The notes under the pieces were generated by a model. That model did not search any database. It was not told the DNA's origin and was given only the letters and a program-made list of their open reading frames with translations. DNA of 64,000 bases from Bacillus testis. Lineage in GTDB: Bacteria; Bacillota; Bacilli; Bacillales; DSM-1321. Below, piece after piece: positions 26,718 to 35,391 of the stretch (the first letter of the stretch is position 1; the number at the start of each line of letters is the position of its first letter). The stretch spans positions 797,048 to 861,047 of the forward strand of contig NZ_LN851186.1 in assembly GCF_001243895.1 (NCBI RefSeq), read 5' to 3'. The position numbers and the translations under genes were made by a program.

Positions 26718-27392
26718 ATGAAGTTGAATATATTAAGAAAGTTAATCGGAGAAATTGTACAGACCGAATTAGCTGGGAAGAAAATGATCATCGGAGTAGT
26801 AATAGATATCGGCAGTGATATTATCGTCCTTTTTAATGGCAAAGAATACGTGTATCTTCCATGGGTTCATATAAAAAATATCACAATTGGAAAAGAATCC
26901 GATATTGACATTCCTTTCCCGAATGATGCACCGGGGTTCCAATGGGAAGAAAACATTTCCTTCAGAAAGGTTCTCACAATGGCAAAAGGCATATTGGTAG
27001 AGATATCTGTTTCAGGTGAAGAAACAATCACCGGCTATATTACTAGCATTATGAATAACTATTTCTCTTTTTATTCGCCGCTGTATAAAACGATGTATAT
27101 TTCCATGAACCATCTGAAATGGCTGATTCCCCATTCTACCTATCAAAAGCCCTTTGGCCTAAAGAATCATGAGCTAACCGTACAGCCTTCGCAGTTGACA
27201 TTGGCCCGTACCTTTGAAGTGCAAATTGAGAAGATGAAAGATTCTTTAGTTGTATTCAATACCGGTGAACCTGGAAATATAAAAGGAAAAATCCATGCAG
27301 TGGAAGGAAATATCATTGAAGTGATTTCTGCCAAAAATAAGTCCATCTATTTGACGTTCCCACATATAAAATCAGTTTATGGGATTCAGTAG
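26718..27392 (+). CDS. Second CotB-related coat-like protein
   Basis: 224 residues with repeated beta-rich modules of the CotB/YtxO kind: GVVIDIGSDIIVLFNGKEYVYLPWVHIKNI near the start, then TGYITSIMNNYFSFY with HLKWL, and at the end NIKGKIHAVEGNIIEV with HIKSV. Unlike its upstream neighbour it lacks the charged tail and the RGGPES motif. AAAGGAGAG lies four bases before ATG 26718. The 82-base gap and the lack of a terminator between them suggest cotranscription. Coat location is inferred. Confidence 0.7.
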   Translation: MKLNILRKLIGEIVQTELAGKKMIIGVVIDIGSDIIVLFNGKEYVYLPWVHIKNITIGKESDIDIPFPNDAPGFQWEENISFRKVLTMAKGILVEISVSGEETITGYITSIMNNYFSFYSPLYKTMYISMNHLKWLIPHSTYQKPFGLKNHELTVQPSQLTLARTFEVQIEKMKDSLVVFNTGEPGNIKGKIHAVEGNIIEVISAKNKSIYLTFPHIKSVYGIQ

Positions 27393-27403
27393 ACTGGAAG
27401 GTG

Positions 27404-27433
27404 AAAAAGCCTATTCATCGAGATAGGCTTTTT
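27404..27433. terminator. Bidirectional terminator
   Basis: AAAAAGCCTAT and ATAGGCTTTTT pair perfectly around an eight-base loop, giving T-runs on both strands. It serves the CotB-related gene on plus and possibly the small ORF on minus. Confidence 0.85.
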
Positions 27434-27438
27434 ATATT

Positions 27439-27618
27439 TCACAATAAGAATCCACCGATAAAAAGCAGATCATTTTCTTCTGGGGTTTGGATGATCCACG
27501 TGCCGGAGTGCGAATAAAGAGGGGTAACAACGATATGAGGCCCTAGCATAATGGCAAAAGGAGCAAGCAAAAAATGCAAAATATGTCTGGTTTCGTAATT
27601 CCTTTCGATTACAATCAC
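27439..27618 (-). CDS. Possible small protein gene, unknown
   Basis: A 59-codon frame from GTG 27618 to TGA at 27439, ending six bases before the bidirectional terminator. It has mixed hydrophobic content (LHFLLAPFAIML, DLLFIGGFLL) and no family I recognise. In its favour are the shared terminator and a frame that fills most of the gap; against it are the poor ribosome binding site (only GGA just before the GTG) and an in-frame TAG three codons upstream. Confidence 0.35.
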   Translation of the reverse strand: MIVIERNYETRHILHFLLAPFAIMLGPHIVVTPLYSHSGTWIIQTPEENDLLFIGGFLL

Positions 27619-27814
27619 TCCATTCTAAAATACCTTGGTTAAAACAACTAAGATCCACATGAATAATTCACATAATATACCTGTTAATCTATTTTGAATA
27701 ACGGATATTGTATTTAATGTGGATATGGACAAACAGATACAGGCGCCAACTTTCATTACTCATACTTTTTGATGCATCCACATATGGTATAGAAAAAAGA
27801 CAGGAGAATAAAAC

Positions 27815-28222
27815 ATGCGAAGTAAACAAGATATTTGCAAGGAATTCGGCGCCATCCTTAATGGAAAAAGTGAGCTGAAGAATGATACCTGTTCCGTCCA
27901 TTTCCGCAGAAACTTTAAGGCTTCTGTCCAAGGAGTGCCCAGCCAGTCTGTTTTGCCGGCCGATGTGTTGTTTGAATCGCTGGATCAGCAGGGGAATGCA
28001 CTTAATCTTGTAGAGATTGCTTTGTTGCAGGAAGAGGTGCCATCCTTTTTGTATTCGGTTTCGTCTCAAGGCTTAATCGTCTCTGCTCTCCATAATCATT
28101 GGCTTTATACAGATCCAGTTATTATGTATCTACATATCCAATCGGTTGAGCCTCCCCTTCAATTTGCGAGAAAGATGGCGCAGGCTTTTCGGTTCTTGTC
28201 CAGTCCGCTTATTTCTGAGTGA
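27815..28222 (+). CDS. DUF1259 domain protein
   Basis: 135-residue soluble protein of the DUF1259 (LppY/LpqO) family. Recognisable features are the N-terminal CKEFGAILNGK, the central ADVLFESLDQQGNALNLVEI with LLQEEVPSFLYSV, and the strongly conserved ALHNHWL followed by MYLHIQSVEPPLQFARK. Length is that of a single domain. No signal peptide is seen. ACAGGAG precedes the ATG. Biochemical function is not known. It lies alone, upstream of the adenine deaminase riboswitch. Confidence 0.8.
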   Translation: MRSKQDICKEFGAILNGKSELKNDTCSVHFRRNFKASVQGVPSQSVLPADVLFESLDQQGNALNLVEIALLQEEVPSFLYSVSSQGLIVSALHNHWLYTDPVIMYLHIQSVEPPLQFARKMAQAFRFLSSPLISE

Positions 28223-28255
28223 TTATTCTTACTTTTTAAAAGGGATATCTTTTCG

Positions 28256-28285
28256 TTGACTCAAAGTGGCTCTCGTTGTTACAAT
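28256..28285 (+). promoter_or_regulatory. Promoter of the adenine deaminase transcript
   Basis: TTGACT (28256-28261) and TACAAT (28280-28285), 18 bases apart, lie about 45 bases upstream of the riboswitch aptamer. Confidence 0.65.
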
Positions 28286-28336
28286 GCTTGAAACGGTAAA
28301 CCACAATAATACCTATCTTATGAACAATGAAATAGA

Positions 28337-28412
28337 TATACTCGTATAATTTTGGAGATATGGTCCAAAAGTTTCTACAAACTACCAATGCAATAGTTCG
28401 GCTACGAGAATA
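28337..28412 (+). promoter_or_regulatory. Purine riboswitch aptamer, guanine class
   Basis: The three-way-junction core is clear: CTCGTATAAT (P1 and J1/2), GGAGATATGGTCC (P2 and L2), GTTTCTAC (J2/3), a P3 loop beginning CC, and GGCTACGAG (J3/1 and P1). The base before the final TACGAG is C, the specificity position that selects guanine or hypoxanthine; adenine aptamers have U. L3 is CCAATGCAA where CCGTAAA is usual, but the two Cs that pair with L2 are kept. It lies 130 bases before adenine deaminase. Confidence 0.85.
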
Positions 28413-28417
28413 GTAGG

Positions 28418-28476
28418 ATGCAGTATCTTTGCCATTGCAACGCATAGGATAGGGATGCTGCATTCGTATACTTTTT
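28418..28476 (+). terminator. Riboswitch expression-platform terminator
   Basis: ATGCAGTATC (28418-28427) pairs with GGATGCTGCAT (28453-28463), leaving a T-run at 28472-28476. It starts a few bases after the aptamer, as in an OFF switch where purine binding favours termination. The platform mechanism is inferred. Confidence 0.6.
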
Positions 28477-28541
28477 AGACATAGGGAATCCTCTCCCTAT
28501 TACTATTCTTCCTTGCCATTAATCACCTAGGAGGAAGAACA

Positions 28542-30248
28542 ATGAATATCCCAACACTTACAGAAAATATTAAGGCAGCCCGCAATGATATTTTGCCGGA
28601 GCTTGTCATCAAAAATGTGAAATTCGTCAATGTTTTCAGCGATGAAATCGAACAAGCAGATGTTGCTGTCCATAATGGGCGTTTTGTCGGCATTGGCCGT
28701 TATAAAGGCATAAAAGAAATAGATGGTACGGCATATACCATGGTGCCTGGCTTGATTGATGCCCATGTGCATATTGAATCAAGCATGCTTTCGCCTTCAC
28801 AATTCCAAAAAGCGGTGCTGCCTCGCGGGATTACAACCATTGTGACCGATCCCCATGAGATTGCCAATGTTACTGGGACTGAGGGCATTCGTTGGATGCT
28901 TGATGACAGTAAAGATTGTATGCTGAATTACCATTTTCAGCTGCCTTCCTGTGTGCCGGCAACTTCCTTTGAAGATAACGGAGCGACGCTGACAGCCAAG
29001 GACCTCGAACCTTTCTATCAGGACGAGCTGGTGTTGGGTCTTGCGGAAGTGATGGATTTTCCGGCAGTCCTGAATGCGCGTACCGATATGATGGAGAAAC
29101 TGCACGGTGCCATTTCCCATGGTGTGCCGATCGATGGACATGGAGCAGGTTTGAGCGGCAATGATATCAATGTTTATCTGACAGCAGGCATCACAACCGA
29201 TCATGAATGCGTAAAGCCGGAAGAAATGATAGAACGGGTCCGCAGAGGCATGTATGTCATGCTTCGTGAAGGTTCGGCCGCCCGCAATCTCCATGAACTT
29301 TTGAAGGGCTATTCCAAGGAAATATCAAATCGCCTGTTATTCTGCACAGATGATAAACATATCGATGATCTGCTGGAAGAAGGCAGTATCGATTATCATG
29401 TCCGTGAATGTCTAAAAGAGGGAATCGATATCTATTCTGTCATGCGGATGGCTTCCTTGAATGCAGCGCAATGCTATGGCCTAAAAGGGAAAGGGGCGAT
29501 TGCTCCCGGATATGATGCTGACTTCATTCTTTTGAATGATTTAGAAACGTTTGCTGTGGAGTCTGTTTTCGTCGCAGGGAAGCAATACGAGGAAGAGGCC
29601 GCAACAAGGGAAACTGAACATTTTGAGAACACTGTACGATTGGGCAGTTATCACAAAGGGCTTTTGGCTTTGCCAATGTCCGGAGACCAAGCGCGCGTCA
29701 TTGAAGTGATGCCCAATTCGATTGTAACAAAGAATAGCCAAACCACTGTAAAGGTGGAAAACGGGCTATTCGTATCCGATCCAGCAACCGATTGCATTAA
29801 AATGGCCGTTGTGGAACGCCACAAAGGGACAGGCTCAGTCGGTGTCGGAATCGTTAAGGGATTCCAGTTGAAAAAGGGCGCCATTGCTACAACCATCGCC
29901 CATGATTCCCATAATATCATTTGCATTGGCACAAATGATGATGATATGGATGCAGCAATCCGTGAATTGGAATCCATCGGGGGAGGCATCACCATTGCAT
30001 GCAATGGCGAAATTTTGGCGTCGCTATCGTTGCCAGTGGCAGGATTGATGACAACTGTTTCACCGCAAGAGCTGAATGAAAACTACAGTGAATTACTGGA
30101 AGCCCTTGATACACTGGGCATCACCACTGAGTTTTCGCCTTTATTGACACTGTCATTCTTAGCGCTGCCTGTGATCCCTTCACTGAAACTGACAAATCAA
30201 GGTTTGTTTGATGTAGATACATTCCAATTTGTCGAAGTGAGTTTATAA
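28542..30248 (+). CDS. ade: Adenine deaminase
   Basis: Metal-dependent amidohydrolase, adenine to hypoxanthine plus ammonia, purine salvage and nitrogen supply. The 568 residues have GLIDAHVHIESSML (metal ligands His75 and His77), TDPHEIANVTG, GHGAGLSG, TTDHECV, and CTDDKHIDDL, the adenine deaminase version of the late aspartate motif. Length fits B. subtilis AdeC (577). TAGGAGG lies seven bases before the ATG. Control by a guanine-class riboswitch means that guanine or hypoxanthine, the product, would shut it off. A strong terminator follows. Confidence 0.93.
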   Translation: MNIPTLTENIKAARNDILPELVIKNVKFVNVFSDEIEQADVAVHNGRFVGIGRYKGIKEIDGTAYTMVPGLIDAHVHIESSMLSPSQFQKAVLPRGITTIVTDPHEIANVTGTEGIRWMLDDSKDCMLNYHFQLPSCVPATSFEDNGATLTAKDLEPFYQDELVLGLAEVMDFPAVLNARTDMMEKLHGAISHGVPIDGHGAGLSGNDINVYLTAGITTDHECVKPEEMIERVRRGMYVMLREGSAARNLHELLKGYSKEISNRLLFCTDDKHIDDLLEEGSIDYHVRECLKEGIDIYSVMRMASLNAAQCYGLKGKGAIAPGYDADFILLNDLETFAVESVFVAGKQYEEEAATRETEHFENTVRLGSYHKGLLALPMSGDQARVIEVMPNSIVTKNSQTTVKVENGLFVSDPATDCIKMAVVERHKGTGSVGVGIVKGFQLKKGAIATTIAHDSHNIICIGTNDDDMDAAIRELESIGGGITIACNGEILASLSLPVAGLMTTVSPQELNENYSELLEALDTLGITTEFSPLLTLSFLALPVIPSLKLTNQGLFDVDTFQFVEVSL

Positions 30249-30250
30249 AG

Positions 30251-30294
30251 AAAAAAGCGGCAAAGCCCCTAAGCGAGGGAGTTGCCGCTTTTTT
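30251..30294 (+). terminator. Terminator after adenine deaminase
   Basis: AAAAAAGCGGCAA pairs with TTGCCGCTTTTTT. The A-run and T-run make it usable from both sides; it also ends the DUF4097 gene on the minus strand. Confidence 0.85.
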
Positions 30295-30295
30295 G

Positions 30296-31372
30296 TTATT
30301 CCATTGAAAACTTGAGAGCAATATCGCCATCATGGGATTTTACTTGCAACCTATTTTGGCTGTCCGTTGTGGAAGATACGTTTCCCTCATATGCTTTATT
30401 ATTGACTACAATGTCGCCATCTTTTGAGCTTAACATATAAGAGAGCTCTTTTGGATTAGCTGCTGTTTGCAGTGACACGTCTCCATACGATGATATAATC
30501 TCTGTTTCTCCTTTAAGGGAGCCTTTCACTGTTATATCCCCATCATTGCTTTTCATTTTCAACCCGTTACTAGTGATTTTTTGGATAGCCGTATCGCCAT
30601 ATTTAGTTGAAAAAGAGGCTTTCGATACGTTGATATTTGAAAGGTTCATATCACCGTCGTTTGTTGTTCCTGTCAGATGATTCGAATGGATATGTTTCAG
30701 GCCAGAATCTCCGTATTCATTTTTGAAAACCAATTCCTCAGCTTTAATACTAGCTAAAGATAGATCGCCATCGTGGCTGTTCAGTTTGATTGAATCGCTT
30801 GAAATACCCTTCATCCGGGTATCTCCGTATAGATTATTGATCTCAAGCGTTTGGGCTTTTAAATCAGCCAAAGACAGATCGCCGTCATGGCTGTTAATGT
30901 TCATGGAATCACTTGAAATCCCTTCGATGCGGGTGTCTCCATAACGATTGGCAAGCTTGAAGGACAGAAGCGATTGTTTGTTTGGCACATACACTTTTAT
31001 ATATGCCGAGTCGTTAGCGGTGAGACCAATTCCGAATGAATACTTGGATGGCCGTTTGTACTGGATATATAATGTGCCGTTCTCCACTTTGCAGCTCCAT
31101 TTTTGCTTTGACGGATACTTTATTTCCACTTTGTATGAATCAGATGGCACGAATGCAATATTGGCATTATTTATTTGTCCATCGACTTTATTGAATGCAT
31201 CCAGTGGTATTGTTTTGGTTTTCATCTCACGGTTGTTATTCACCTCTAATGATCGGCCTGTAAACGTAAGACTATAGTGGGCACCATTAAAATAACCGAT
31301 TGCAGCAAGGATCATACCAAAGACAATAAGGCTGCTGGCAATAAGATAAAGTACTTTCGTTCTGGTTTTCAC
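30296..31372 (-). CDS. DUF4097 putative adhesin with five 38-residue repeats
   Basis: 358 residues: a short cytoplasmic start, one membrane helix (about 8-28, LYLIASSLIVFGMILAAIGY), then a beta-solenoid-like outer part of the DUF4097 family. YGD motifs occur at Tyr144, 182, 220, 258 and 296, exactly 38 residues apart, and a DGD motif lies between each pair. The first two repeats share nearly the same protein and DNA sequence. Its start overlaps the end of the DUF1700 gene by four bases (ATGA). In related genomes this trio (PadR, DUF1700, DUF4097) recurs and is thought to sense the envelope; I infer the same here. Confidence 0.85.
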   Translation of the reverse strand: MKTRTKVLYLIASSLIVFGMILAAIGYFNGAHYSLTFTGRSLEVNNNREMKTKTIPLDAFNKVDGQINNANIAFVPSDSYKVEIKYPSKQKWSCKVENGTLYIQYKRPSKYSFGIGLTANDSAYIKVYVPNKQSLLSFKLANRYGDTRIEGISSDSMNINSHDGDLSLADLKAQTLEINNLYGDTRMKGISSDSIKLNSHDGDLSLASIKAEELVFKNEYGDSGLKHIHSNHLTGTTNDGDMNLSNINVSKASFSTKYGDTAIQKITSNGLKMKSNDGDITVKGSLKGETEIISSYGDVSLQTAANPKELSYMLSSKDGDIVVNNKAYEGNVSSTTDSQNRLQVKSHDGDIALKFSME

Positions 31373-31974
31373 GGCTTCCGTCCACCTTTCTGTCTGTTGG
31401 TTAATTGATCGAATTGTTTTTTAAACCACTTGGCAATAGACCTGCTAATGGCTTTTGTTACAACTAAAAGAGGATGGAAAAGCAAAAGCCCGATGCCGGC
31501 CATCGCCATTCCCGTTCCAATGAAAAGAAGCGCCGTGGGTACGTGGCTGAAAATAACCCCAAATCCCGCAGCTATGCTGGCGAGACCGCCGGCAATAAGG
31601 CTGATCATGACACTGAAAAAAGCCAGTATAAAAGCAGCCCCGCAAACAAGGACGGCTAAAAGCAGGGCAATCACACTCACTGCAATGGGAAGGGCTATGG
31701 GGGAAGCCAGTATTGCCAGCAGGATAAACCAGATAGCAGATATTCCTTTTTTGGCGGAAGCCGGATCATTATCCATATGTTTGACAGCGTAATCTGCCAG
31801 GATGGTAGATGCTACGGCTGATGGCGATCCTAGCCGTTTAAGCACTGCCTGTTCATTTTCTTGGCCAGCCTCATCAAAGTATTCAGCGTAATAATCGAGG
31901 GCTGCCTCGATTTCCTCTTGGGGAAGCTTGTGCAATTTTTTTCGCAGCGCCTCTAAAAACCGGTGTTTATTCAT
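31369..31974 (-). CDS. DUF1700 membrane protein
   Basis: 201 residues. The N-terminal 60 are the characteristic helical DUF1700 segment (FLEALRKKLHKLP, ALDYYAEYFDEA), followed by four or five membrane helices with Gly/Ala-rich sequence and a basic C-terminus. It overlaps padR by eight bases upstream and the DUF4097 gene by four bases downstream, which indicates one translationally coupled operon. Molecular function is unknown. Confidence 0.85.
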   Translation of the reverse strand: MNKHRFLEALRKKLHKLPQEEIEAALDYYAEYFDEAGQENEQAVLKRLGSPSAVASTILADYAVKHMDNDPASAKKGISAIWFILLAILASPIALPIAVSVIALLLAVLVCGAAFILAFFSVMISLIAGGLASIAAGFGVIFSHVPTALLFIGTGMAMAGIGLLLFHPLLVVTKAISRSIAKWFKKQFDQLTNRQKGGRKP

Positions 31975-32287
31975 TTTTTAATCCTCCCGACATGACCATA
32001 TCGATTTTTTGCTTATAATCCAGCCATTCTTTGTACAGTTCTTCGTATTGCTTTAAGCCGGCCTCCGTAATCCGATAATACCTGCGGTTTCGGCCTTGAA
32101 ATGGTTGATCATACGTGGAAAGATAATTACTTTTCTGTAAACGGCGCAGAACCGGATAGAGAGTAGACTCAGAGATATCCATTATTTCTCTTACTTGCTG
32201 TGTCAATGAATAACCATAAGCATCCTCCTTCGCCAAAATGGCCAATACGCATGCATCAAGAAGTGCTGATCCCAGCTGAAACCCCAT
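31967..32287 (-). CDS. PadR-family transcriptional regulator
   Basis: 106-residue winged-helix protein of the short PadR type (PadR-s2). It has the usual ALLDACVLAILAKEDAYGYSL start, SESTLYPVLRRLQKSNYL as recognition helix and wing, and RRYYRITEAGLKQYEELYKEW as the end. GTGGAGG precedes the ATG. It is first of the operon with the DUF1700 and DUF4097 genes and so probably controls it. ATTATA at 32323-32328 reads TATAAT on the minus strand, inside an AT-rich region with several ATAT/ATGT half-palindromes that could be its operator. Confidence 0.9.
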   Translation of the reverse strand: MGFQLGSALLDACVLAILAKEDAYGYSLTQQVREIMDISESTLYPVLRRLQKSNYLSTYDQPFQGRNRRYYRITEAGLKQYEELYKEWLDYKQKIDMVMSGGLKNE

Positions 32288-32428
32288 CTTTACACCTCCA
32301 CTTATATTATTTTGGTTCTCATATTATATGTCATATAGTATGTGTTGTGATATATTATATGGCGTATAGGATAAAAGTGTCAAATAATTTCAGAATTTTA
32401 TTCGCTTCATGCGATATAATCTATGTAT

Positions 32429-32480
32429 AAGGCAAAACAAAAAAGCTGATCCGATGCCGAATCAGCTTTTATTTTGCCTT
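32429..32480. terminator. Nested hairpin terminator after the RocB-like gene
   Basis: Outer AAGGCAAAA/TTTTGCCTT encloses AAAAGCTGAT/ATCAGCTTTT. On the minus strand T-runs follow both stems. It overlaps the stop codon of the gene. Confidence 0.75.
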
Positions 32481-34095
32481 ATTGGCTTTGATGCTTTTTA
32501 ATGACATATTCGAGAATGCCGGGAAGTTCTTCAAAGGCAAACGGGAGGTAAAGCCGCTCTGTTTTTTTATGGGCATCCTTTCCGATAGGGCCGATGTTCA
32601 GGACAGGGGCTTTTAAAGCAGCCATCTCTGCGAATGGGATATGGTACAGCTCCCGTTCTCCGGGCATATTTCGGTCAAATGCTTCCATGGAGGATAAGGG
32701 AGCCTGCAACAACGCATAGCTTAGGTCTGAAATGCCATTAAAATAATCGATTGATTGCAATGTATGCCCATACGTTTCTTTGGTGAATGTAATGAGCGAC
32801 TGGGAAAGTTCTTCAATTAATGGGTCGTTGCCTGTCTGAACAGCAGGATAGTAAGGCGGTGCAAAGAAAAGGACAATCATGGGCGCTAACTCCTGGCATA
32901 GTATGGATATTTGATCCACGACATCAATCGCTTGCGCCCGGTTGTCTCCTACACGTTTCTTTGCTACAAAATGTTCAATTCCAGCGATATAGTCGGTTCC
33001 GGCTTTTTGACAGGCATACGAGCGAAGCTCTTGATATGAAAGGACGCGGATCGAAGGCGCCTTTCTAGTATCCACACCAAATCTTTTATACTTATCGGCC
33101 ATAAACGCCTCCATTTTGTTTACGGCTTCAGCTGCTGCCCCTTTCATAAGCTCCATAACATCCTCAGGGTTCTTTTCCATTAAGAAAAAATTATACATCG
33201 AAACAGAACGATGTGGAATTTGTGTTGAATATTCTTCTTTTAGATCTTTTTGCCACAGGATGGTGGGAGGAGGGCAAGTTTGGGTGCGGCTTGTTTCACA
33301 GAGTTTTTCATTCCATTCAACTTCTTGGGAAAGCATCGATGACATCCAAGCTGCATTTACGCCGGATAAAGGTTCGCCTACATGGGTTTCTTTGCCGAAA
33401 CACAGGGCGCTGGGCATAATTTTGCCGATTGATCCTGTGTAAAAATAATACTGATTGTCTCCTGGTTTTTGAGAGAACATCGGCTCCGAGTTCAGGAAAA
33501 GGGTATATGCTAAATGGTGCTGCTTAGCTAATTCATTTATTTTTGGGATTGCTTCCCGCATGCCGACGGAATTGACTTCTTCATCGGGAACGGTCAATAA
33601 CAATAAGTTAATTTCCCATTCTTCAATAGCTGCTTTTTCGAGCAGCGACATATGCTGTACAAGGCCGCATTTCATATCCATTGTCCCTCGGCCGAATAGC
33701 CATTCATCTGTTTCTAAATCCGCACGTGCATCTTCGGGAAGCAATTCCTTGCGTCGATGCCATTCAGCTGTCAGTTCGTCCGGACGGAATGCAAGATGCT
33801 TCAGGTCACCAAAATCCTCGACATCTACAACATCAAAGTGTGAAATCAGCACAACCGTCTTTTTGGCAAGAGGATGCCGATATAAAGCGGTCAAAAAGGA
33901 ACGGCCATCTGTTGTTAAATGATTCTGAAGGAGTTCAGGATGCTCCTGATAATAAGGAATATCCATCAAATGCTGGTGAATTCGCAGCGGCATAAATTTC
34001 TCTTGTTCGCTCAATGTAATACTTCCAACAGATACCAGATCGTTTAATAACGCTTTTAATTGCTGGGGTGTTTTCATGGAATAAGATGTCTTCAT
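32479..34095 (-). CDS. rocB: RocB-like M20 family zinc peptidase
   Basis: 538 residues, close to B. subtilis RocB (566), which belongs to the arginine utilisation regulon but has no proven reaction. The M20 metal motifs are present: LISHFDVVDVEDF, GRGTMDMKCGLVQH with the bridging aspartate, and TVPDEEVNSVG with the catalytic Glu. The long insertions and the late YYPAVQTGND and YFNGISDLSY are typical of RocB. ATG 34095 has AAGGAG ten bases upstream. No roc neighbours are present. Other M20 activities are possible. Confidence 0.8.
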   Translation of the reverse strand: MKTSYSMKTPQQLKALLNDLVSVGSITLSEQEKFMPLRIHQHLMDIPYYQEHPELLQNHLTTDGRSFLTALYRHPLAKKTVVLISHFDVVDVEDFGDLKHLAFRPDELTAEWHRRKELLPEDARADLETDEWLFGRGTMDMKCGLVQHMSLLEKAAIEEWEINLLLLTVPDEEVNSVGMREAIPKINELAKQHHLAYTLFLNSEPMFSQKPGDNQYYFYTGSIGKIMPSALCFGKETHVGEPLSGVNAAWMSSMLSQEVEWNEKLCETSRTQTCPPPTILWQKDLKEEYSTQIPHRSVSMYNFFLMEKNPEDVMELMKGAAAEAVNKMEAFMADKYKRFGVDTRKAPSIRVLSYQELRSYACQKAGTDYIAGIEHFVAKKRVGDNRAQAIDVVDQISILCQELAPMIVLFFAPPYYPAVQTGNDPLIEELSQSLITFTKETYGHTLQSIDYFNGISDLSYALLQAPLSSMEAFDRNMPGERELYHIPFAEMAALKAPVLNIGPIGKDAHKKTERLYLPFAFEELPGILEYVIKKHQSQ

Positions 34096-34518
34096 GATTT
34101 TATAGCTCCTTGTTCTATAATTTGTCTGAAGGATAATAGCTCTTTAGTAATAGTGTACAACTCTATCAAATTAAATGAAATTTCAATTAATTAAAATCGT
34201 ATTCTTCATGGTTTGCATATAAAGCTAAAAAGGACAAACGCTAAAAAAGCGATTGTCCTTTCTGCCCCATTCTAACCGATTGGTTCAATAATCGGTGAGG
34301 GTGAATGAAAACTCCACCAATTAAAGCTTCACTTCATAGTTGTCCACAGTGAATATCACGCCCATATATGGATATGTCGTTTAAGACAAGGAGTTATGCA
34401 CGTTTTATTCTATCTATTCACAATAATTCAGATAATTCTGTGTAAAACTGCAGTTATACACAGGCAATTAATAGGTCTTTCCGGCGTAATTGTTGATAAC
34501 TAATATCTCCGTTAACTG
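34096..34518. other. Intergenic region between the RocB-like and NAT genes
   Basis: On the minus strand TTGTAC (34155-34160) and TATTAT (34133-34138), 16 bases apart, could be the promoter of the RocB-like gene. The NAT terminator lies at 34222-34261. I see no gene in the remaining 250 bases. Confidence 0.4.
34222..34261 (-). terminator. Terminator of the N-acetyltransferase gene
   Basis: AAAGGACAA/TTGTCCTTT stem with an inner CGCT...AGCG; the minus strand ends in a T-run. Confidence 0.65.
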
Positions 34519-35289
34519 CTAATAGGGCAGGTGGAATACTTCTCTTGCCAGTTCTGCGAAACGCGATTTGTTAATGACTTCCTGCTTTCGAATACCATTC
34601 AATGTCTGAGTGAAATTCTTTTCAGTCAATTTGATGCTGCCGTTCGGAACCAGCTGTGCGACAAGTTTCTTTTTATTGAATGGGGACAAAGGGTGGGTGG
34701 CGATTATGTCCTGAATGGCATTTAATTCTTTTTCTGAAATAACGATAGAAGGATCGAATGAATAACCGATTACCCAATCCGCTCTGTTGATCGGTTTCAT
34801 TAGTAGCTGGTGCAGTGCCCCTTCTGCCTTGATGACACGGAATGTCCCTGTCGAGGAGTTGACTGGCTGGCCATTCATGGGAACTGGCAATAAAGGCAGG
34901 TTAATTCCAAAACCTGCATCCAATACGTATTCCTTTCCATGTATATTCAGTCCTATAAGGACGTGTGTTTGTCCGGTATCGCTCCAGTCATTGGTTTGTT
35001 GATTGTAGATTGTTCCCCGGAGCAGTTTCACATCCATTTTGTTTTCGGCTAAGAAATAATACAGTGAAGGGTTGATTTCATAGCATAGCCCGCCTTTATT
35101 CTCGAGTAAAAGTTTATGGCGAACCTCTTTTTTTGTGAGCGGATGCAGATTATGTTCCATGAGAGAGATATTTTCAAAAGGGATGGAGTATGCTGTATGT
35201 GCAAGAATGTCTGGAAGAGTGTCAAATGTAACGGGTGTATCGGCAGCCATGCCGATCCGTTGCAAGAAAAGGGTTGTATAATCCGTCAA
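34519..35289 (-). CDS. Arylamine N-acetyltransferase
   Basis: Transfers acetyl from acetyl-CoA to arylamines or arylhydrazines. With the start proposed here the protein has 256 residues and a Cys69-His109-Asp124 triad (GGLCYEIN, THVLIG, LDAGFG), numbers that agree with the classic Cys69 of bacterial NATs. The start is TTG 35289, eight bases after GGAGG (35298-35302); a longer reading to 35373 begins at an unsupported TTG. N-terminal FLQRIGM and AYSIPFENISL are also family features. Natural substrate unknown. Confidence 0.88.
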   Translation of the reverse strand: MTDYTTLFLQRIGMAADTPVTFDTLPDILAHTAYSIPFENISLMEHNLHPLTKKEVRHKLLLENKGGLCYEINPSLYYFLAENKMDVKLLRGTIYNQQTNDWSDTGQTHVLIGLNIHGKEYVLDAGFGINLPLLPVPMNGQPVNSSTGTFRVIKAEGALHQLLMKPINRADWVIGYSFDPSIVISEKELNAIQDIIATHPLSPFNKKKLVAQLVPNGSIKLTEKNFTQTLNGIRKQEVINKSRFAELAREVFHLPY

Positions 35290-35391
35290 AGCGATAGCCT
35301 CCGTTTCCGATTTGGCTGCGGCTTGGAGCGGCAGTCTAAAACAAGTATAGTCTTGATTGAATAGTGTCTGCAAATGAGATGCTGCTGCAAA

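Noticed and set aside
26374..26842. Long minus-strand ORFs rich in Leu, Phe and Ala repeats
   Set aside because: They are antisense images of the SKNE repeats in the CotB-like gene.
30700..31000. Regularly spaced DNA repeats, possible CRISPR-like pattern
   Set aside because: They encode the 38-residue repeats of the DUF4097 protein; the interval sequence is conserved rather than unique.
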